Shown here in pieces: positions 37,714-46,505 of a DNA stretch of 64,000 nt. Position numbers and translations under genes: made by a program. The notes beneath the pieces are model-generated. The model did not search any database. It had not been told where the DNA came from and worked only from the letters and a program-made list of their open reading frames with translations. The stretch lies in the NCBI RefSeq assembly GCF_000172555.1, contig NZ_ABOX02000023.1, positions 1 through 64,000 of the forward strand, written 5' to 3'. Position 1 is the stretch's first letter. Every line of letters starts with the position of its first letter. This stretch comes from Pedosphaera parvula Ellin514. GTDB lineage: Bacteria > Verrucomicrobiota > Verrucomicrobiia > Limisphaerales > Pedosphaeraceae.

Positions 37714-39678
37714 TTATTTCAATGAAATTTCCGGCAGGTATTCGCCCTTATATTCCCGCTTCCACCAGTTGCCGCTCTCCCGCCGTTCCTTGAAGTTCGT
37801 GAAGTGATACTCATACACCGCCGCTCGGAGATAACGCGGCGGCCTTTGTGGAAACGGATTTCTGTCCATTAGCTTCAACACGCTCGGCTCTCCTTGCAGC
37901 AACCGAATACAGAAGTTTACAAACCAGGGATTCTCCTGGTACGCGCTCAATGCCGCAAACCACATCTGCCAATCCAACCTCGGCTGATGCGGCGCAACAA
38001 ACTTTGGCCTTCGCTTCAATTCTCCCGGTTTATATTTAAATTCATAATCCTTCCACATCTGCCCATCATCACTTCCCTGCACGATGATTTCGAAGCGGGG
38101 ATTCGTCATCACCGCGAACAATCCATAGCTGTTCACGCTACGAAACGGGCTGATCCATTCGTAAAGAGCAAGATCCCACGCTGGCCATGCACGCCATCCC
38201 AACAGGCCAAACACTTGCGGCACACTCACAAGCAGGACAACCGCCGCCACTGGCACCAGAATCCATTTGGACCAATTGAGCCTGGCTGCGCCGGGTTGTT
38301 GTAGCGGCCCCCGTGGCACCGTGATTTCCGGCAAGGTTTTGTGCTTCTCAGAATCCTCTGTCTCCTGGATTTCAATCACATCCTCCATTAAACACTTTCT
38401 TCTAAATCTGGCCGGAACCAGCCTCCTCAGTGCGGCGTCATCCAACAACAGCAATGAAAGCGCAATCGCCAAAAAATTGAAAAAGCAGTAATTCCCTGTC
38501 AAGAAGATGAAGGTCTGCAACGCAATAAAACTCCAGCACGCGAAAAACCGAACCCGCCTCGGTCCAAAAATACAGAATGGCACTACCAGCTCGATAAAGA
38601 ACATCAGCACAGTGGAGAGTTTTTGGAAACCAGCCGGTGCCTGATGTGCATACCATCCGATCCACGTCGGCAGCGGCTGCGTCTCGTAATGCACATTGAG
38701 TGCCGTCAAATGTCGCCACATGAGATCGCCGCTGGCCAGCTTCACCACGCCGGATTCAAACATCAGTCGGAACAAGAGCCACCAAAGTAGCCAGCGAGCA
38801 ATTCTGGATGGTGGCTCTAGGTTTCCAGTTCTAAGCCTTAACTGCAATGGTGAGAGGAAGATCGCCAGGAAGCCCGTCTCCAACAATAAAACATCCCATT
38901 GAAAACCCAGGAACTCCTGACAAACAACACTCAGGGAAAGGTAAATCAACCAAAGTAAAAAAAGACACGGTGCGGGAGCGAAACCAATAATTAAAACTAC
39001 CGACAACGCCGCTCCAACCCAGCAAAGTCCCTGCAAAAATCCATCGCTTGCACTGACCCAACTCAGCGTGGGCACCAAATGATATCTCTCCCATCCAATC
39101 TGTCCTTGAGCCACCTGCTCGTGAACCGCTTCCATCATGTTCTTCGCAGGCAGTATGCCGTGGCTGCCAACGAGTCCGAGTATCTGCGTTCCCAAGGACA
39201 CAAACGCGCTCAGGTAAATGATTCCTACTAATCGAAGGAATAATGCTCGCGAGAAAACAAAAGACGGCAGTGCTCCCTCCTGCCCCCAGAGCAGTCGTGT
39301 GAGAACCGAGGCCGCAGTCCTATGCTTCGCAACGAGGTGGTAAAGGAACTCCGTCACGGGCGCAAAACCGGGCGCGTGCTGGTAAAGCCAATAAGTCCAC
39401 CTCCACGATCGGCTGTAAGTCAACGAACGGAATACTGCCTCAGCTCCGCTATGGACAGTTCCATCAGTCTCAATGAACTGAACTGCCGTATCAAACTGCT
39501 CGCGGGGAATTTCTGGAAACTGCCCGGCCACCTTCGGATTTTGCGAATCGATATAATCCACCCGGCCAGCGGTGGTTTGCTGCCAACGGGTGACCCAGAA
39601 TTTGCAGAAATTGCATTCCCCGTCATAGATCATCAGCGGTTTTCCCGGAGGCGACGCCACTTTGTCCGCTCGTTTCAC
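37714..39678 (-). CDS. DCC thiol-disulfide domain fused to lipase maturation factor-like membrane protein
   Basis: The 654-residue protein starts with a DCC (DUF393) domain, YDGECNFCKFWV, at about 19-30; its CXXC suggests thiol-disulfide exchange. About eight membrane segments follow (140-420), resembling LMF1 (PF06762): QWDVLLLETGFLAIFL, LFRLMFESGVVKL and HYETQPLPTWIGWY. The C-terminal soluble part has NPWFVNFCIRLLQGEPSVLKLMDRNPFP and YEYHFTNFKERRESGNWWKREYKGEY, also typical of LMF. In animals LMF1 matures lipases in the ER; the bacterial role is unknown. Cytoplasmic/inner-membrane location is inferred. Confidence 0.83.
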   Translation of the reverse strand: MKRADKVASPPGKPLMIYDGECNFCKFWVTRWQQTTAGRVDYIDSQNPKVAGQFPEIPREQFDTAVQFIETDGTVHSGAEAVFRSLTYSRSWRWTYWLYQHAPGFAPVTEFLYHLVAKHRTAASVLTRLLWGQEGALPSFVFSRALFLRLVGIIYLSAFVSLGTQILGLVGSHGILPAKNMMEAVHEQVAQGQIGWERYHLVPTLSWVSASDGFLQGLCWVGAALSVVLIIGFAPAPCLFLLWLIYLSLSVVCQEFLGFQWDVLLLETGFLAIFLSPLQLRLRTGNLEPPSRIARWLLWWLLFRLMFESGVVKLASGDLMWRHLTALNVHYETQPLPTWIGWYAHQAPAGFQKLSTVLMFFIELVVPFCIFGPRRVRFFACWSFIALQTFIFLTGNYCFFNFLAIALSLLLLDDAALRRLVPARFRRKCLMEDVIEIQETEDSEKHKTLPEITVPRGPLQQPGAARLNWSKWILVPVAAVVLLVSVPQVFGLLGWRAWPAWDLALYEWISPFRSVNSYGLFAVMTNPRFEIIVQGSDDGQMWKDYEFKYKPGELKRRPKFVAPHQPRLDWQMWFAALSAYQENPWFVNFCIRLLQGEPSVLKLMDRNPFPQRPPRYLRAAVYEYHFTNFKERRESGNWWKREYKGEYLPEISLK

Positions 39679-39734
39679 ACTCAGAACCTATTCTCTTCCC
39701 TCTCCCTTGCCAATGATTCCCAGGCTTCTTTGTT

Positions 39735-40187
39735 CTATTCCCTGTTCTTACTATCAACGATGATGGTAACCGGCCCATCATTCGTCAGGCTCACTTTCAT
39801 GTCGGCTCCAAACTCCCCCGTTTGAACAGGCTTTCCAAAATCGGCCGTAAGCCGCCCAATAAATTGTTCGTATAACGGAATCGCAATCTCCGGTTTGGCA
39901 GATCGACTGTAGGAAGGGCGATTTCCTTTCTTCGTGCTCGCAAAAAGTGTGAACTGGCTGATGAGCAAAATCTCTCCCTGACTTTCCTGCACCGAAAGAT
40001 TCATCACTCCATTCGCATCGTCAAAGATTCGCAAACGCACTAGCTTCCCGCTCAGCCATTCGATGTCCTCAGCCGTGTCCGCTTCCTCCACTGCCAGAAG
40101 GACCAACAATCCTTTGGCAATGTCGCCTTTCACATTTCCTTCAATGACAACTTTGGCTTCCGAAACTCGTTGAATGACTGCTCGCAT
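39735..40187 (-). CDS. dtd: D-aminoacyl-tRNA deacylase
   Basis: Dtd (150 residues) hydrolyses D-aminoacyl-tRNA, and glycine mischarged on tRNA-Ala, to keep D-amino acids out of protein. Clear signatures are MRAVIQRVSEAKV at the start, LLISQFTLFAST (SQFTL motif) and a C-terminal NDGPVTIIVDS corresponding to the NxGP(V/F)T motif. Length matches the family. The ATG at 40187 is used; a TTG six codons upstream is less likely. The pyrophosphatase gene ends 44 bp upstream on the same strand. Confidence 0.95.
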   Translation of the reverse strand: MRAVIQRVSEAKVVIEGNVKGDIAKGLLVLLAVEEADTAEDIEWLSGKLVRLRIFDDANGVMNLSVQESQGEILLISQFTLFASTKKGNRPSYSRSAKPEIAIPLYEQFIGRLTADFGKPVQTGEFGADMKVSLTNDGPVTIIVDSKNRE

Positions 40188-40231
40188 ACCAACGAGGTTG
40201 GCCAACTTTCGCGATTTTGGAAAGCCCGGAC

Positions 40232-40762
40232 CTAACCACTCATCTGCGACTTGATCAGCCTTTGTGCCGCACGCGAACCGGATCGTTTCAGCGGCATGAA
40301 CTTCTTGCTTCCTTCCATCTCGGTATAGGAAATGAAGAAGTGCTCAATCTCATCAACAACCCGCGCGTTCAGGTCTGTCAGTTCCTCCACGTCGGCATAA
40401 GTCGGTTGCTTGTCGAAAACTGCAATAAACCGGTCATTGCGCACAATTTTTCCGCTCAACTCCTTCTGTTTCGCTTCGATTACGCCAATCAATCGCGTCC
40501 GCACAATGCAACCGCAAAACGTCGACTCCTCCATCAGCACCAACACATCCAGTGGATCTCCATCCTCGCCCTTGGTGGACGGAATAAATCCAAAGTCATG
40601 AGGAAAAACCATTCCCGTTGCCAGGGATTTGTCCAATGCAAACAATCCGATGTCGGGCATAAACTTGTATTTATTACGCACGCCCTTGGATGTTTCGATT
40701 ATGGTGTTTAGCTTTCCGGTCTCCTTATCAAACGCAGGCAGTTGTAAAAATGGTGAATTCAT
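40232..40762 (-). CDS. ppa: Inorganic pyrophosphatase (family I)
   Basis: This 176-residue cytoplasmic enzyme splits pyrophosphate, pulling biosynthetic reactions forward. The signature EDGDPLDVLVL with the metal-binding Asp triad is present, as are the upstream FPHDFGFIPSTKG and downstream acidic residues in KIVRNDRFIAV. The ATG at 40762 follows AGGA at a good distance; a longer form beginning at 40789 is unlikely. Downstream comes dtd, a possible housekeeping pair. Confidence 0.93.
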   Translation of the reverse strand: MNSPFLQLPAFDKETGKLNTIIETSKGVRNKYKFMPDIGLFALDKSLATGMVFPHDFGFIPSTKGEDGDPLDVLVLMEESTFCGCIVRTRLIGVIEAKQKELSGKIVRNDRFIAVFDKQPTYADVEELTDLNARVVDEIEHFFISYTEMEGSKKFMPLKRSGSRAAQRLIKSQMSG

Positions 40763-41007
40763 TATTTCCTCAATTTCAAAATACCACATTCCTGCCTGCC
40801 AGAGGGTTTTATCTCAGGGACAAATCGCTTTTAAAATTTGCGACGCTGGCGGGCACGAGGTAATTTTGGATGTTAAGAACCTAACCACTAATCGTAGGCA
40901 GGCATCAACAACTGATATATTGTGATACGATCCTTCCACGGCTCAAGCTGTGACGGACTCCATGCTTTTGTCGTTTCCAATAATCGGATCGGAAAGTTTT
41001 CAACACT

Positions 41008-41616
41008 ATGAAATCAAAAAGATTCAGCTCGCTTCGCGCCGCCTCACCCCGCTTTGACCGGGCACAGCCAAAACTCCATCAGCGAGCGAAGGAAATTCAG
41101 CCATTTGATGCTGTCATAGCAGAACTGCCCATCGGCCTGTCCGTCAAAGTGCGGGAGGAAATGGTAGGCGAACTGAACCAAATCCTTTCCGACACCATCA
41201 CCCTTCGGGACCTTTATAAAAAGTCACATTGGCAGGTCAGTGGCCCAACCTTTTATCAACTCCACCTGCTCTTCGATAAGCACTATTCAGAGCAAACCGA
41301 GTTGGTGGATGAGATTGCCGAACGCATCATGCTCCTGGGCGGCATCAGTGTGGCCATGGCTCACGATGTGGCTGAAACCACAAACATTCCCCGCCCTCCA
41401 ACTGGCCGCGAAGAAGTTCCCGTCGAAATCTCCCGACTGCTGGAGGCGCACGAAATTGTGATCAAGGAGACGCGTTCCGCCGCTCATCGCGCTGCCGATA
41501 TCGAAGATGACGGCACCAATGACCTCCTGGTTAGCGACGTTCTGCGCACGAACGAACTTCAAGTCTGGTTCCTTTCAGAACACCTTGTAAGCATGCCGCT
41601 CACCAAGGCAAAATAA
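41008..41616 (+). CDS. dps: Dps-like DNA-protecting ferritin
   Basis: At 202 residues this is a Dps family miniferritin. It oxidises Fe2+ with H2O2 and stores the iron in a dodecamer, protecting DNA. The inter-subunit ferroxidase ligands are visible: His in YKKSHWQVSGP and the Asp/Glu in LFDKHYSEQTELVDEIAERI. The N-terminus adds about 40 basic residues (KSKRFSSLRAASPRFDRAQPK) before the core, a tail that in other Dps proteins binds DNA. It ends at a bidirectional terminator shared with the htrA-like gene. Confidence 0.92.
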   Translation: MKSKRFSSLRAASPRFDRAQPKLHQRAKEIQPFDAVIAELPIGLSVKVREEMVGELNQILSDTITLRDLYKKSHWQVSGPTFYQLHLLFDKHYSEQTELVDEIAERIMLLGGISVAMAHDVAETTNIPRPPTGREEVPVEISRLLEAHEIVIKETRSAAHRAADIEDDGTNDLLVSDVLRTNELQVWFLSEHLVSMPLTKAK

Positions 41617-41631
41617 ATCCCAACAAAATAA

Positions 41632-41659
41632 AAGGGGGTGCTGTTTCAAGCACCCCCTT
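41632..41659. terminator. Bidirectional terminator between dps and the HtrA-like gene
   Basis: Arms AAGGGGGTGCT (41632-41642) and AGCACCCCCTT (41649-41659) pair perfectly over 11 bases with a six-base loop. The minus strand reads TTTATTTTG after the stem, so it fits best as the terminator of the HtrA-like gene. It lies between two convergent genes. Confidence 0.85.
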
Positions 41660-41687
41660 CACAGGTTCACTAATACGTCTGGTGAAC

Positions 41688-42752
41688 TCAATCAGCTTTC
41701 CACTGCGACTCACCTGGCACAATTTCGAGCGACAATTTCTCGGTGTGACGGATCGCCGTTATCGGCGTCTGCGTGCCAATCCGCGCGTATGTGAGCAATT
41801 TGTGGAGTGCATCGATGCTCTCCACCGGTTGTCCCGCGAACTCCACCAGGATATCCCCTTCCTGTAATCCAGCTTTTTGAGCCGGACTGCCAGGCTCAAC
41901 GGAAACCACGAGCAAACCGCTCTCCACCGGCAAACCATGAAATCGTATCACCCGCCGATGAATCTTTACATTCTGCCCGCCGACTCCGATATAGCTCCGC
42001 CGTATCTTGCCATCTTTGATCAACCAGCCCGCCACATACTTCGCAGTATCGATCGCAATCGCAAAACAGATTCCCTGCGCTGGCAAAATCACCGCGCTGT
42101 TCACCCCGATCACTTCGCCCCGGGAGTTAACGAGTGGCCCGCCGGAATTGCCCGGATTCAGGGCCGCATCAGTTTGCAGGATATCATCCATCAATCGTCC
42201 CGAGCTGGCGCGCAATGACCTGCCCAGCGCACTCACCACACCCGCCGTTACCGTGTATTGAAACCCATATGGATTGCCGATCGCGATGGCGAGCTGGCCA
42301 ACTTTCAAGTTTTTGGATTCGCCAAGTTTAGCCACCGCGAGATTCGGCGCATAAATCCGCAATACCGCCAGATCCGTCTCCGGATCTTCGCCGATTAAAT
42401 GCGCATCCGGGCGACGTCCATCATCCAGCGTCACCTCGATCTTGTCCGCGCCGTGAACCACATGGCTGTTTGTCAGCACCAGTCCATCCGGGCTGATAAT
42501 GAATCCCGACCCGCTGCCGGCGCGCACCTCACCGCGCCCCGGAACCCGCTTGTGCACTTCAATGTTTACCACCGAATGGCTCACCTGCTCAGCCGCGTGG
42601 ACCACCGCCTGGGAATAGCTGTCCAGCAACTGATCGTCGTTTGGTTGTAAAGTTGGGGTTGCTCCTGTGATTATCGGTGTCTCCGCACTATTGGAGACTC
42701 CTTCGATGATCACCTTTTCCGGTTCCTGATCATCTAAATTGTAGGTTCTCAT
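41688..42752 (-). CDS. HtrA/DegP-like serine protease with one PDZ domain
   Basis: The product has 354 residues. The trypsin-like domain (about 55-245) has the full catalytic triad: His in LTNSHVVHGAD, Asp in DPETDLAVLRI and Ser in ALNPGNSGGPLV. One PDZ domain (about 255-345) follows, with SGLLVVSVEPGSPAQKAGLQEGDILVEFAGQPV. Unlike typical DegP/DegS there is no signal peptide or membrane anchor in the first 50 residues, which are acidic (MRTYNLDDQEPEKVIIEG). It may be cytoplasmic or exported by another route. The family handles protein quality control. Confidence 0.88.
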   Translation of the reverse strand: MRTYNLDDQEPEKVIIEGVSNSAETPIITGATPTLQPNDDQLLDSYSQAVVHAAEQVSHSVVNIEVHKRVPGRGEVRAGSGSGFIISPDGLVLTNSHVVHGADKIEVTLDDGRRPDAHLIGEDPETDLAVLRIYAPNLAVAKLGESKNLKVGQLAIAIGNPYGFQYTVTAGVVSALGRSLRASSGRLMDDILQTDAALNPGNSGGPLVNSRGEVIGVNSAVILPAQGICFAIAIDTAKYVAGWLIKDGKIRRSYIGVGGQNVKIHRRVIRFHGLPVESGLLVVSVEPGSPAQKAGLQEGDILVEFAGQPVESIDALHKLLTYARIGTQTPITAIRHTEKLSLEIVPGESQWKAD

Positions 42753-43099
42753 TCTCTCTGCCTTTCCTCCCGAAACCCAGAAAGTTCCGGGATATTTAAT
42801 GGCTTAGAGTAATGCCAATTTGCTGGAGGTCAAATGAGCACCGAAACCACGTCTTTGCACTCACTTGCAGTCGGTTGAGGGAGGCGGTTTTTCTTTTCCA
42901 TTTCCTCCACAGTTCTGGCTTGTTACTACCATTGTTTTTCTTCAAGGTATCACGTGGAAAAGGAATCCATGAGCTACCTGATTCAAGACCAGTTCATCCC
43001 TTCACCGACGCCCGTCTGTGAAGGTTCCGTTGATTGCTCAGTTTTATCGGCAACCAGGACTAATTCCTTAACAAGGATAAGCAAAGATTTTTATTTAGC
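42753..43099. other. Divergent intergenic region of 347 bp
   Basis: This holds the 5' regions of the HtrA-like gene and of the DUF3592 gene. I recognise no RNA, repeat or convincing promoter box here. Confidence 0.4.
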
Positions 43100-43699
43100 A
43101 TGCCTATTCTTATTCTCGTAGTCTTTGTCCTCGTAATCCTCGTCTTCAGCCTTGGAATCTGGGTCGGATTAATCGTCGGTCTTTCCAAAGCCATGCGCAA
43201 GACTCCGGCTCGATCGCAGAAGACCAACCTGGCAATTCGCGGTTGGTTTTTGAGTGGAATGGGTCTCCTTTTCTTTTTGGCTGCCATTTTCATCGCCGCA
43301 TATTCCTGGAACTTTCTCCATCATGCCCTGCCTGCTCAGGGGCTGGTTGTCGGCTTCAAGGAAAGGCAAGACAAAGAGCATAACTCGGTCTCGTATGCAT
43401 CAGTATTTGCTTTTCAGGATGGCCGCGGTGTCACTCACACCAATAGGGTGTTTTCATCGTATACCTCCCGACCTGGCTATCAGCTCGGAGAAATTGTTCC
43501 AGTGCTTTATAACCAGTTAAACCCTGCCCAGGCGAAGATCAATTCCTTCATGGAGATTTGGGGTACATCCGCAATCCTCGGAGGGCTTGGCCTGATGTTG
43601 ATGATTGTTGCGGCAGGCATGTTGCTATGGCCTCGCTTTGTAAATCGTTTTAAGAATGTGTCCGTATCGCCGACCGCAGCGAAAAGCCAGTCCAAATAA
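43100..43699 (+). CDS. DUF3592 membrane protein
   Basis: The 199-residue protein has three hydrophobic segments (about 3-27, 50-72, 153-175). Between the second and third is a soluble extracytoplasmic part with ARGLVVGF-like AQGLVVGFKERQD, YASVFAFQDGRGVTH and GEIVPVLYNQLNPAQAKI. That is the DUF3592 pattern (VxxxYdP.np..A.i). The function of the family is unknown. A second small membrane gene follows after 87 bp in the same direction. Confidence 0.75.
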   Translation: MPILILVVFVLVILVFSLGIWVGLIVGLSKAMRKTPARSQKTNLAIRGWFLSGMGLLFFLAAIFIAAYSWNFLHHALPAQGLVVGFKERQDKEHNSVSYASVFAFQDGRGVTHTNRVFSSYTSRPGYQLGEIVPVLYNQLNPAQAKINSFMEIWGTSAILGGLGLMLMIVAAGMLLWPRFVNRFKNVSVSPTAAKSQSK

Positions 43700-43786
43700 A
43701 TCAGCGCCCCTTGGGATAACTCCTGATTTGTTAAACACTGTTAACGATTTGATTTTGTTACTAACCTAACCTTTTACTTATCCCCC

Positions 43787-44071
43787 ATGAAAGACCTTAC
43801 AAATCCCAATTGGATCAAGTTTAAAGGCATCCTTTTTCTCCTGGTTGGTCTCCTCTCGGCAACGTTGTTGATCCTGGAACATCCGTCGTTAAGGATCTGC
43901 ACTTTGCTCGCCATTTCCATCTGGTGTTTCTGTCGCTTCTATTATTTCGCCTTCTACGTCATTGAACGCTACGTAGACCCAGGCTACCGCTTCTCCGGAC
44001 TGTGGTCCTTTGCTCTTTATTTAACTCAAAGGAAACGCAAGGAAGGAACTTCTCTCCCGGGCGAAAAATGA
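43787..44071 (+). CDS. Small membrane protein of unknown function
   Basis: A 94-residue protein with two membrane segments (about 13-30 and 34-57, the second with ISIWCFCRFYYFAFYV), then YVDPGYRFSGLWSFALYLTQRKR. The last part resembles many small Verrucomicrobia membrane proteins, but I cannot name a family. It ends exactly one base before the end of the convergent MFS gene. Confidence 0.65.
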   Translation: MKDLTNPNWIKFKGILFLLVGLLSATLLILEHPSLRICTLLAISIWCFCRFYYFAFYVIERYVDPGYRFSGLWSFALYLTQRKRKEGTSLPGEK

Positions 44072-45337
44072 TTATCCCTCCATAAGCACAGGTTCTGCTG
44101 CCACTTCCTTTTTCACCGGAGCTTTCAAAAACCTGGCTAGATAAATGCAACCATAGGCGCAGGCGATGGAAATAAATCCATTGATTGGAAAATGAGTCAC
44201 TGGACTGGTTGGAGTTTTCTGCTGAACAATGTAACCACCCAAAAATGCTGTCACTCCCATGCTGAGTTGCTGCACCGCGGAGTTGATACTCATGAATCCT
44301 CCGCGATATCGCGCTTCAACCGCTCCCGTCATCATGGCCATGGCCGGCACCATCCGGGCCGACATGCAAACCATCAACAACGTGGAAGTGGCGACCGCTG
44401 CCACCACCGGTACACGCGGCAGATTGGTAACCAGCAGGATTGGCACGGCTGTGGTCAACGAGGTAATGGTAAACACCCTCAACTTTCCCGCGCGGTCCGC
44501 CCACCGTCCCACCCAGTTCATGCTATACAAGGTGCACAATCCTCCGCACAAATAAATCAATGGCAATTGGGTTTCAGTAAGCCCCACATTCGACACCATA
44601 TAAGTGCTGATGTAAGGAAAAACGGCGAATCCTGCGCAGGTAAGCGCAGCCATGAATAGAAAAGCTTTCTGATGATCGGGATGCATCATTACCGTCAACG
44701 TCCTCGCGAATGGATGTTGATCCTGGTGATGTGCCAAATGTCCGCGCAACGGCGGCGTAATCCAGGCAGCGATGATCAGAATGATGAAGCTCAACACCGT
44801 CAACGCATAGAAGGGTACGTGCCAGTTATAATGACTCGCGAGCAACAACCCCAACGGTACGCCCACGATTGACGACACGGAAAATGCGGACATGACCATG
44901 CCCATCGCTGCTCCACGACGCTCCATAGGAATCACATCACCCACAATCGCGAGGATAACGGCTCCAACCACGCCACCGAAAGCCCCCGCAAAAAACCGCG
45001 ACGCCACCAGCAACTGATAATTATAAGCCATGGCACAAAACAGCGTCCCCACGCCAAATCCAAGGTAGAGCCATAACAGCGCTCTCTTCCGGTCAAATCG
45101 ATCCAAAAAGAATCCCGCCGCGAGTCCCGCAACGCCTGCGCTGATCCCATAGGAGGAAACAATTAGCCCAAATTGCTTCGGGTCTATGCTGAACACCCGC
45201 ATATACTGCGGCCCAAGTGGCATGATGATTAAGAAATCTAAAATGGTTGTGAACTGGATTGCGGCGAGGGTTAGCAGCAGCAAACGCTCGCGTGCGAGGG
45301 TCCAGTGACTTCCACCCGGTTGATTTTCTTTGCTCAT
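44072..45337 (-). CDS. MFS transporter (AraJ/DHA1-like exporter)
   Basis: The 421-residue protein has 12 predicted membrane helices. The motif A-like loop FFLDRFDRKRALLWLYLGFG between helices 2 and 3, and GDVIPMERRGAAMGMVMSAFSVSSIVGVPLGLLLA around helix 5 (motif C region), are typical of the DHA1 drug or metabolite efflux group. The substrate cannot be read. It is last in a row of minus-strand redox genes (114 bp gap), so it may export a product or toxic carbonyl compound handled by them. Confidence 0.83.
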   Translation of the reverse strand: MSKENQPGGSHWTLARERLLLLTLAAIQFTTILDFLIIMPLGPQYMRVFSIDPKQFGLIVSSYGISAGVAGLAAGFFLDRFDRKRALLWLYLGFGVGTLFCAMAYNYQLLVASRFFAGAFGGVVGAVILAIVGDVIPMERRGAAMGMVMSAFSVSSIVGVPLGLLLASHYNWHVPFYALTVLSFIILIIAAWITPPLRGHLAHHQDQHPFARTLTVMMHPDHQKAFLFMAALTCAGFAVFPYISTYMVSNVGLTETQLPLIYLCGGLCTLYSMNWVGRWADRAGKLRVFTITSLTTAVPILLVTNLPRVPVVAAVATSTLLMVCMSARMVPAMAMMTGAVEARYRGGFMSINSAVQQLSMGVTAFLGGYIVQQKTPTSPVTHFPINGFISIACAYGCIYLARFLKAPVKKEVAAEPVLMEG

Positions 45338-45451
45338 TTTTGTTACATCCTACTCAAACCGGTAATTCTAAGTTGAATCGAAGCCCTCGCAAGCTCATTC
45401 AGGAATCCTGCAACTAAAGAGGTATGCGGCAGTTTAATAATGTGTTGGAAA

Positions 45452-46486
45452 TCAGGCCCGGTGATTGTGAATTTGCCCCAGCGTGCCGCCATGTAGAAAA
45501 TCGCTGACCGCTTGTCGGGTCAGGAAATCATGAGGATATCCCAGCTCAATCCTGCTCACATCGTCCAGTTTCTTCATGATATTATCCGGCAGAATGAAAT
45601 CCAGGCAGGCCAGGTTGTCCTTGACTTGCGAAACTTTCCGCGCGCCAATAATCGGGATGGTATTATAACGCTGCCTCACCCAGTTGATCGCCACCTGCGC
45701 CGGTGACCGGTTAATTTCATCGGCGATCTCCTGAACCGCTTTGGCAATGGACAGATTCCGCTCGTCCAGCTTGGTAAAATTCGCCTTGTCCAGGCGCTTC
45801 TCTTCGCCGTTACCCGATTTCTTGGTGTACTTCCCTGACAATAACCCACTCGCCAACGGCGACCAGGCAGTCACGCCAATATCCAAGGCCTTCGCCATCG
45901 GCAACAGCTCACGCTCAGGCGTTCTCTCGATAAGGCTATACTCAATCTGCAATCCCACGAAGGGTGTCCAACCTCTCAATGTCGCCAGCGTGTTCGCTTG
46001 CGATATCAACCACGCCGGCATGTTGGAAACTCCGGCGTAAAGAATTTTTCCCGCACGCACGAGATCATCCATTGCCCGCATGACTTCCTCCACCGGTGTC
46101 AGCGAATCCCAGGCATGCAGCCAATACACATCCACATAATCTGTCCCGAGACGCTTGAGACTGCCCTCAAGTGCGCGCACCATATTCTTGCGATGATTCC
46201 CTCCAGCATTGGGATCACCCGGGTTGCTGTTAAACGAATATTTCGTTCCGATGACAAAACGATCACGTTGCGCCCCGACAAATTCTCCCACCATACGCTC
46301 GCTGCTCCCATTAGTGTAGCCATCCGCGGTATCGATGAAATTCCCTCCGGCTGCGACATATAAATCGAAAATCGCTCGACTCTCATCCTTCGAGGAACCC
46401 CACCCCCACTCCTCACCAAAAGTCATGGTCCCAAGACAAATCTCAGAAACTCGCAGCCCACTTTTGCCAAACAATTTGTAATTCAT
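45452..46486 (-). CDS. Aldo/keto reductase
   Basis: This 344-residue enzyme uses NADPH to reduce aldehydes or ketones. The AKR tetrad is present: Asp and Tyr in FIDTADGYTNG, Lys in VIGTKYS and His in VYWLHAWD; the cofactor site includes the IIGARKVSQVKDNL stretch. It belongs with the YajO/Tas-type AKRs. It begins 19 bp after the quinone reductase and is likely co-transcribed. Confidence 0.9.
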   Translation of the reverse strand: MNYKLFGKSGLRVSEICLGTMTFGEEWGWGSSKDESRAIFDLYVAAGGNFIDTADGYTNGSSERMVGEFVGAQRDRFVIGTKYSFNSNPGDPNAGGNHRKNMVRALEGSLKRLGTDYVDVYWLHAWDSLTPVEEVMRAMDDLVRAGKILYAGVSNMPAWLISQANTLATLRGWTPFVGLQIEYSLIERTPERELLPMAKALDIGVTAWSPLASGLLSGKYTKKSGNGEEKRLDKANFTKLDERNLSIAKAVQEIADEINRSPAQVAINWVRQRYNTIPIIGARKVSQVKDNLACLDFILPDNIMKKLDDVSRIELGYPHDFLTRQAVSDFLHGGTLGQIHNHRA

Positions 46487-46505
46487 AGCTCTGTTTCCTT
46501 GACGG

